Below, one piece after another: positions 7,117 through 11,845 of a stretch of DNA of 11,845 nucleotides; positions within the stretch are counted from its first letter, which is position 1, and every line of letters begins with the position of its first letter. Under the pieces are notes generated by a model. It had not been told where the DNA came from. It did no database searches and saw nothing but the letters and a program-made list of their open reading frames with translations. A program made the position numbers and the translations under genes. Source of the stretch: Porphyromonadaceae bacterium UBA7176 (GTDB lineage Bacteria > Bacteroidota > Bacteroidia > Bacteroidales > Muribaculaceae); assembly GCA_002491245.1 (NCBI GenBank), contig DKVO01000041.1, forward strand, positions 1 to 11,845, written 5' to 3'.

Positions 7117-7659
7117 TCATACTTTACCTATTACAAGGCTTTGAGAATAGCAATGCCACAGGGCTACGGCGGCACTTACGGTAACGTTGAGTGAATGTTT
7201 CGTTCCGCTTTGGGGTATCTCGAGCCATATGTCGGCGCTGTCGACGATGTCCGGATCGACACCATCGACCTCGTTGCCCACCACCAGTGCATACTGCGTG
7301 TCGGGGTCGGTGCGGAAGTCCTGCAGAGGCACACTACCTTTTACCTGCTCAAGACACACAATCTTAAAACCCCGGCTCCGCAAGTCGGCCACAGCTTCGG
7401 CCGTGGTGGCATAGTAGCGCCAGTCGACTGAGTCTTCGGCACCGAGGGCTGTCTTGTGTATCTCGACCGACGGAGGAGTTGCAGAGATACCACAAAGGGC
7501 TATTCCTGAGGCTGCAAAGCAATCGGCAGTGCGGAACAGCGAGCCTATATTGTTGAGACTACGCACATTGTCGAGCACGACAACCACGGGCATTTTGGCG
7601 GCCCGGCGGTACTCTTCGACCGTCGGACGCGCCATATCCCATATTGTTTTTTTCTTCAT
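7117..7659 (-). CDS. SpoU/TrmH-family RNA 2'-O-methyltransferase
   Basis: A 180-residue SPOUT-class methyltransferase that would transfer a methyl group from S-adenosylmethionine to a ribose 2'-OH in tRNA or rRNA. All three family motifs are present: motif 1 LDNVRSLNNIGSLFRTAD (29-46, with Asn37 and Arg43), motif 2 VVGNEVDGV (126-134) and motif 3 IPQSGTKHSLNVTVSAAVAL (148-167), which forms the knotted cofactor site. There is no N-terminal substrate-binding extension like that of RlmB, so the target base cannot be named; tRNA position 18 (TrmH) or 34 (TrmL) are possibilities. I prefer ATG 7659 over the in-frame TTG at 7668, which overlaps the preceding stop; ATG leaves a 5-base gap to the endonuclease gene. 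It is probably co-transcribed with its neighbours on both sides. Confidence 0.93.
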   Translation of the reverse strand: MKKKTIWDMARPTVEEYRRAAKMPVVVVLDNVRSLNNIGSLFRTADCFAASGIALCGISATPPSVEIHKTALGAEDSVDWRYYATTAEAVADLRSRGFKIVCLEQVKGSVPLQDFRTDPDTQYALVVGNEVDGVDPDIVDSADIWLEIPQSGTKHSLNVTVSAAVALWHCYSQSLVIGKV

Positions 7660-7664
7660 ATCTT

Positions 7665-10073
7665 TCAACGTATCAACACAGTGCGCGAGAAATCGCCGCT
7701 GTACACGATTACAAAGCGTCCGGCCGAAAGGCTGTCGAAAGTATGGCTACCCTGGGCAAGATGACCATCGAATACGGTGATGCCATCGACAGTATATACT
7801 GCCGCATCGATACCTTCGGGATTGTCTACTTTGACAGTAAGTACACCTCCGCGGCTATAGGCATCCCACATGTGACGCTCAGCCGACGGGTCGGACACAC
7901 CAGACGAGTAATCGGATATCGACACGTCGTCGAAATGCATACGAGCACCCGAAGTGCGGCGGAAACGCACGCGGACATTACCTGCTATATTGGCTGTGAA
8001 AGTATACTCTTTCCAATTGGCATCAGTGATATCGGCCGTGCCGGCACTTGTCCAGGTAGCGCCATCATCGGTACTTGTTTCCACAGCAATCTTCGATGCG
8101 TTTTCCTTGCTGTTCCATTTCTTGGCCCAGAACGAAATCACACCAGCGCCACCCTTTTTGGACGATGACATACCGACGCATGTAATATTGTTGCTTGCCT
8201 TGCCATAGCGTATAGCAACGGCAGAATCGTCGTGTCCCTTGTCATCTTTATTATCCCAATATCCGGCATTGTTGAGTGTCCACTCGGCTGCCGAGCCTTT
8301 GTAGGAACTTGTGCCGTAAGTAGATGCCGGTGCCGGTTTCGCCTCGAAATCTTCGAAGAATGTAGCTTTGTCGGAAGCTATACCCTCGACGACAGTATTG
8401 TCGTTGTAGTAGTTTCCGGTCTTTGCAGTAAGTGAACTTTCGAATGTGCCTGCCACAGCGCTGTTGAGGCGGAGATAAAGGCGGCTCTCGTCGGGATTCA
8501 TGACTACCGACTGCGCCCACTCCGAGCGGTCGAGCGACAGCTCGAACGGAGCATTGACACTCACAGTGACATCGGTGGTGATATTTTCGATAGATACCAA
8601 AATCTCTGCCTCGGGGCTTGGTTCGCCAGGCTTGGTGGAGAAGAACAGATCACCATCGAAGAGGAAATCGACATAAGGAAGGACCTCGGCAGTTGTCACA
8701 TCAACGCCCTCACTTGTAAACTGATTGCTGCGGACGTAGTATGTATACTTTGTCTCAGGCTGGAGATTTTTCACCTCATAATATCCGGTCTTGGCATCGA
8801 CCTGGACTGGATATCCGTCGAGCACACCGTCGGCATCGGTGACGGTGAAATCGTACTTACCGTTGTTGTCGTCGCCTATATATGTCCAATGGGCGATAAA
8901 CGACTCCGATGTTATATTGGTAGCCTTACCGACAGGCATACCGTCGACGGCTTTGCCGATGAGGGTAGCCGTAGATCTGCTCTCACCACAAACGATAGAA
9001 AGTGTACCCGAATGATCGCCGATTGCCACGGGGCAGTATTCGATTTTAACCTTGACTCCGGCATTTGTCTGGGCGGCAGTTAAAGATTTTCCTGAAAGGG
9101 TGAATGGTCCTGTAACCGAAAGAGTCACATTATCTTTAGCTCCTGTAGTCTTGACCGTCACCTCCCTGATTACAGAAACATTTTCGGCCGTGACGCCGAA
9201 ATCGACAGTAGAACCATCGACAGGTTGATTGATCTGTAAGCCGGCTTCACCGTTGGCGTTCCATTTCTGACCCTTCTTGTTACCCCATATATACTCGGCC
9301 AGCTCAGGGTGATCGATAAACGGATTACGGTTTTTCTGCTTGTTATATACTGCTTCGTTGCGATTTTTCTCCTTGTTGCTCACGGGGTCCTGACGGTGCC
9401 ACTTGAGGAGCAGATTTATAGCCCATGTCTTGAAGAAGGGAAATTTGTTGCCGGCGAGCATGTCGCTTTTCCAAGAGGAGTTGCGGTCGCTGTAGCAGGC
9501 GGCCATGTAGAAGTACGAACGGGCGAAATCGCCTTTGTATTCGTCGTCGGGCTCGAATACCGTACCCGAATAGCCGGCAAAGGTGCTGTTTCCTAATTTT
9601 CCTAAGGCCTTGACAGATCCGGAAGACGGTAAAGTAGTGCCGTTGGCACACTCGCCGAATGGGTGGTTGCCTCTCTGATTGTTTACCTTTCCATCGGTAG
9701 GATAGAGATGGAAAAGGTCGGTATACATCGGTTTGGCATCGTTGAACCAACTCTTGGGAAATGAGTGCTCGCGATTATAGCAAGAGCCTACAGAGGAATA
9801 GTTTCCACATTGGTCATCTTTATATTTCCAACGCTTTGTAGAGTACATATCCCATATCTTGCCGTTCTCATCGAGGTCGGTCGTGGCATATGCTGTCCAC
9901 ACACCGTCGTATGACAAAGGTTCATGATTGTTGATGATTTCGAAAAGTGATAAGTAGAGAGCCTGTTCGCTTTTCCCTTCTGCTTTATCATAGTATCCTG
10001 CCGGAGCGGCAGCATAAGAAATTGCACCGGCAGTCAAGGCCATAAGGCCCCAGATAAGTGACCGTAGATTCAT
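7665..10073 (-). CDS. Secreted endonuclease I-family nuclease with Ig-like/FN3 domains and sorting-type C-terminus
   Basis: An 802-residue exported nuclease. Residues 1-22 are a signal peptide (ALTAGAISYAAA). Residues about 25-265 form the endonuclease I (EndA/BsnI/Vvn-type beta-beta-alpha metal) domain: CYNREHSFPKSW (98-109) with Glu102 and probable general base His103, then TDLFHLYPTDGKVNNQRGNH (118-137) with a likely metal-ligand Asn131, and WHRQDPVSNKEKNRNEAVYN (225-244). Non-catalytic domains follow: Ig-like (about 288-376), FN3-like (about 380-465), a second Ig-like (about 488-570), and a jelly-roll-like domain (about 572-722; TFFEDFE near its start, MHFDDVSI near its end). Residues about 735-802 resemble a type IX secretion type A sorting domain (VYTVDGITVFDG, GRFVIVYSGDFSRTVLIR). 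It probably degrades extracellular DNA or RNA. The RNA methyltransferase starts 5 bases downstream. Nuclease identity is firm; the route to the surface is inference. Confidence 0.92.
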   Translation of the reverse strand: MNLRSLIWGLMALTAGAISYAAAPAGYYDKAEGKSEQALYLSLFEIINNHEPLSYDGVWTAYATTDLDENGKIWDMYSTKRWKYKDDQCGNYSSVGSCYNREHSFPKSWFNDAKPMYTDLFHLYPTDGKVNNQRGNHPFGECANGTTLPSSGSVKALGKLGNSTFAGYSGTVFEPDDEYKGDFARSYFYMAACYSDRNSSWKSDMLAGNKFPFFKTWAINLLLKWHRQDPVSNKEKNRNEAVYNKQKNRNPFIDHPELAEYIWGNKKGQKWNANGEAGLQINQPVDGSTVDFGVTAENVSVIREVTVKTTGAKDNVTLSVTGPFTLSGKSLTAAQTNAGVKVKIEYCPVAIGDHSGTLSIVCGESRSTATLIGKAVDGMPVGKATNITSESFIAHWTYIGDDNNGKYDFTVTDADGVLDGYPVQVDAKTGYYEVKNLQPETKYTYYVRSNQFTSEGVDVTTAEVLPYVDFLFDGDLFFSTKPGEPSPEAEILVSIENITTDVTVSVNAPFELSLDRSEWAQSVVMNPDESRLYLRLNSAVAGTFESSLTAKTGNYYNDNTVVEGIASDKATFFEDFEAKPAPASTYGTSSYKGSAAEWTLNNAGYWDNKDDKGHDDSAVAIRYGKASNNITCVGMSSSKKGGAGVISFWAKKWNSKENASKIAVETSTDDGATWTSAGTADITDANWKEYTFTANIAGNVRVRFRRTSGARMHFDDVSISDYSSGVSDPSAERHMWDAYSRGGVLTVKVDNPEGIDAAVYTVDGITVFDGHLAQGSHTFDSLSAGRFVIVYSGDFSRTVLIR

Positions 10074-10080
10074 CTTTTTA

Positions 10081-10098
10081 TTAAGTTACTAAACTTAA
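10081..10098. repeat. Perfect 7-base inverted repeat in the dnaX-endonuclease gap
   Basis: TTAAGTT and AACTTAA flank a 4-base spacer (ACTA), giving a perfect palindrome 8 bases before the endonuclease start codon within the 56-base gap after dnaX. It could be an operator or a small 5'-UTR hairpin. In the dnaX direction it is followed by A residues, not T, so it is not an intrinsic terminator for dnaX. The minus strand here also reads TAAGTTTA, seven of eight bases of the Bacteroidetes -7 element TAnnTTTG, but no TTTG lies at the proper upstream distance. Confidence 0.5.
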
Positions 10099-10129
10099 GG
10101 TTTTTTGGTTTATGAGCGGAGAATAACTT

Positions 10130-11845
10130 CTAAATTCTCCTCAACTGAAATTTCTTTATCATATCGTCGATAGCCGGGTGCTTGCTGATTAGGTCGTCGA
10201 GCACCCGGTCGTCGGTCCAAAGAGCTTTCGGCATGTCGACATCACTGATTTCAGTGTCGAAAGCAATGCTGTCGTTGGCCAATGTGTCGCGGACTTTAGC
10301 AGTTATTGCCGCCATATTCCGTCCGAGCATATCGGCCACCACCTGCGACGCGCACCGCAGCAAATAACGGCCGTCGCCGACCGGATGCGGCACTATGGTA
10401 GCTATCACCGATGCCAGCAAACGGTCGTCGCCCAGAGCCTTGGGCAACAAAGCCCATGCACGCTCCACGTCGGCATCGGTATATGTCTTGTCGCGGATGC
10501 TCTTGGCTTCTTCGGTCTTCTTTGTGGCATTTTCGGGCCGTGCTACGCGCGGACGCAAAGCCGCTGCTTCGGCCAACGACATACTGCCGGGGGTGTATGC
10601 AGCCCTCGGCTGAGGTTTTGGCGCCACGGTGGTGGCAGGGGCCGTCGCCGGACCGGAAGCCACCGCAGCAATGGGCGCCGCTTGTTGCGGAGCTACGCCC
10701 GTAGCATATGCTTCGAGCGGTTGTAATTGCCCCTCGCCGGCTCCGACATCATCGGACGAGGGGCTTAGTAGTTGGCATAGTTTAATGAGCGTGAGCTCGA
10801 CCAGAAATTGTTTGTTGCTGGCTGCGCGGAAATTGAAATCGGCTTCATTGCACAGATCCATAGCCTTGTAGAGAAAGGTCGGATGGAGCTTTGAAGCCCT
10901 TTCGGCCATCTGCGCTCTCACATCATCGGTTGCTTCGAGCAAGGGCAGAGTGGCAGGATTTTGAGCCACGGCGAGGTCGCGGAGATAGGAGGCCAGACCG
11001 TTGACAAAGAATTGCGAGTCGAATCCTTTGTTGCGTATCTCTTTGTAGATCAGCAGCGCCTGCGCTATATCCTGAGCCACGAAAGCATCGAGGAGACGGT
11101 TGTAGTAGCTTTGGTCGAGTACATTGAGGTTCTCGACAGTGGCCGCGTAGGTGATGTTTCCATTTGTGCTCGCCGCCACCTGGTCGAAAATCGACAAGGC
11201 ATCGCGCATGGCACCGTCGGCTTTACGCGCTATCACATTGAGGGCTTCGGGTTCGACCGTAATTCCTTCGTTGGCAGCCACACGCTGCATATGGGCAACC
11301 ATATCGTTGATCGAAATACGGTTGAAGTCGTAGATCTGACAACGCGATAGGATCGTGGGGATAATTTTGTGTTTTTCGGTGGTGGCAAGGATGAAAATCA
11401 CATAGCCCGGCGGCTCCTCGAGAGTCTTAAGGAAGGAGTTGAAGGCCGCATTGGACAGCATGTGCACCTCATCGATGATGAACACACGGTAGCGTCCCTG
11501 GGTTGGGGGTACTGCCACCTGCTCTATGAGAGCGCGGATGTCGTCGACGCCGTTGTTACTGGCAGCGTCGAGCTCGATGATGTTGAGGCTACGGTTTTCG
11601 TTGAATTGCCGACACGAATCACACTCGTTGCACGCTTCGCCTGCGGCGGTGCGGTTGGTGCAGTTGATAGTTTTGGCAAAAATACGCGCACACGACGTCT
11701 TGCCCACCCCTCGCGAACCGCAGAATAGGTAGGCATGAGCCAGTCGGCCGCTTGCGATTGCATTCTTGAGCGTGCCGGCCAGCGCCTGCTGGCCAACAAC
11801 GCTATCGAATGTCGTCGGGCGGTATTTTCGTGCCGATACGATATA
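10130..11845 (-). CDS. dnaX: DNA polymerase III subunit gamma/tau, 5' end cut by window edge
   Basis: This is the ATPase subunit of the clamp loader, which places the beta sliding clamp on primed DNA during replication. The frame is open to the right edge (571 residues seen, first codon TAT); YIVSARKYRPTTFDSVVGQQ is the usual DnaX opening, so only a few codons are missing. Numbering from that Tyr: Walker A GSRGVGKTS (43-51), zinc module Cys62, Cys72, Cys75, Cys78, Walker B IIDEVHML (123-130), sensor 1 ATTEKHK (154-160), SRC arginine finger (Arg168) and sensor 2 GAMRDALS (211-218). Domain III ends near 365, an Ala/Pro-rich linker runs to about 450, and the Bacteroidetes-type C-terminal domain ends in IDDMIKKFQLRRI. 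No A-AAA-AAG-type slippery site is evident, so a separate short gamma form made by frameshifting is not supported. A GTG at 11707 is the Val of GVGKT in Walker A, not the start. Confidence 0.96.
   Translation of the reverse strand, partial: YIVSARKYRPTTFDSVVGQQALAGTLKNAIASGRLAHAYLFCGSRGVGKTSCARIFAKTINCTNRTAAGEACNECDSCRQFNENRSLNIIELDAASNNGVDDIRALIEQVAVPPTQGRYRVFIIDEVHMLSNAAFNSFLKTLEEPPGYVIFILATTEKHKIIPTILSRCQIYDFNRISINDMVAHMQRVAANEGITVEPEALNVIARKADGAMRDALSIFDQVAASTNGNITYAATVENLNVLDQSYYNRLLDAFVAQDIAQALLIYKEIRNKGFDSQFFVNGLASYLRDLAVAQNPATLPLLEATDDVRAQMAERASKLHPTFLYKAMDLCNEADFNFRAASNKQFLVELTLIKLCQLLSPSSDDVGAGEGQLQPLEAYATGVAPQQAAPIAAVASGPATAPATTVAPKPQPRAAYTPGSMSLAEAAALRPRVARPENATKKTEEAKSIRDKTYTDADVERAWALLPKALGDDRLLASVIATIVPHPVGDGRYLLRCASQVVADMLGRNMAAITAKVRDTLANDSIAFDTEISDVDMPKALWTDDRVLDDLISKHPAIDDMIKKFQLRRI

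Noticed and set aside
7660..7668. TTG at 7668 as the methyltransferase start.
   Set aside because: It adds only three codons and overlaps the nuclease stop. An in-frame ATG at 7659 followed by MKKKTIWDM is more typical.
7644..8168. A 174-codon plus-strand open frame opposite the C-terminal end of the nuclease.
   Set aside because: It is a shadow of the nuclease coding frame and has no domain or signal features.
10130..11845. Programmed frameshifting in dnaX to make a short gamma protein.
   Set aside because: No A-AAA-AAG-like slippery run followed by a hairpin was seen, and the frame continues unbroken to the normal Bacteroidetes C-terminus.

Overview
The window looks like chromosome from a gut-type Bacteroidales bacterium, possibly Muribaculaceae; the family placement is inference from gene style only. 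Supporting signs are a TonB-dependent receptor with an N-terminal carboxypeptidase-regulatory-like domain, a PepSY-like lipoprotein with an acidic stretch after its cysteine, a secreted endonuclease I with Ig-like domains and a C-terminal sorting-like tail, AT-rich leaders without Shine-Dalgarno sequences, and a Bacteroidetes-type DnaX tail. Coding density is very high. No tRNA, rRNA, CRISPR array, insertion sequence or phage gene was seen, and no gene-free stretch exceeds about 110 bases.

Left half, plus strand (107-5690): four genes packed as one probable operon. They are a TonB-dependent receptor, a 726-residue membrane protein (three predicted membrane helices, two Rossmann/TrkA-N-like domains, a divergent C-terminal RyR-like domain), a 95-residue stand-alone RyR-domain protein, and a ComF-family phosphoribosyltransferase. 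Gaps are 4 bases, then overlaps of 8 and 4 bases, so the last three are probably translationally coupled. This is the most interesting part: it looks like an uncharacterised envelope-linked sensing module in which a nucleotide-binding membrane protein and a small RyR partner are made together with an outer-membrane receptor and a PRPP-type enzyme.

Right half, minus strand (5671-11845, read right to left): dnaX (clamp-loader gamma/tau subunit, start cut off by the window edge by only a few codons), a 56-base gap containing a perfect 7-base palindrome, then a large secreted endonuclease I, a SpoU/TrmH-family RNA methyltransferase and an S66 LD-carboxypeptidase with gaps of 5 and 7 bases, and after a 65-base gap a PepSY-like lipoprotein. 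The lipoprotein gene converges with comF and the two coding ends overlap by 20 bases.

The minus-strand genes are mostly housekeeping (replication, RNA modification, murein recycling) plus two exported proteins. The plus-strand cassette is where unknown biology is most likely.
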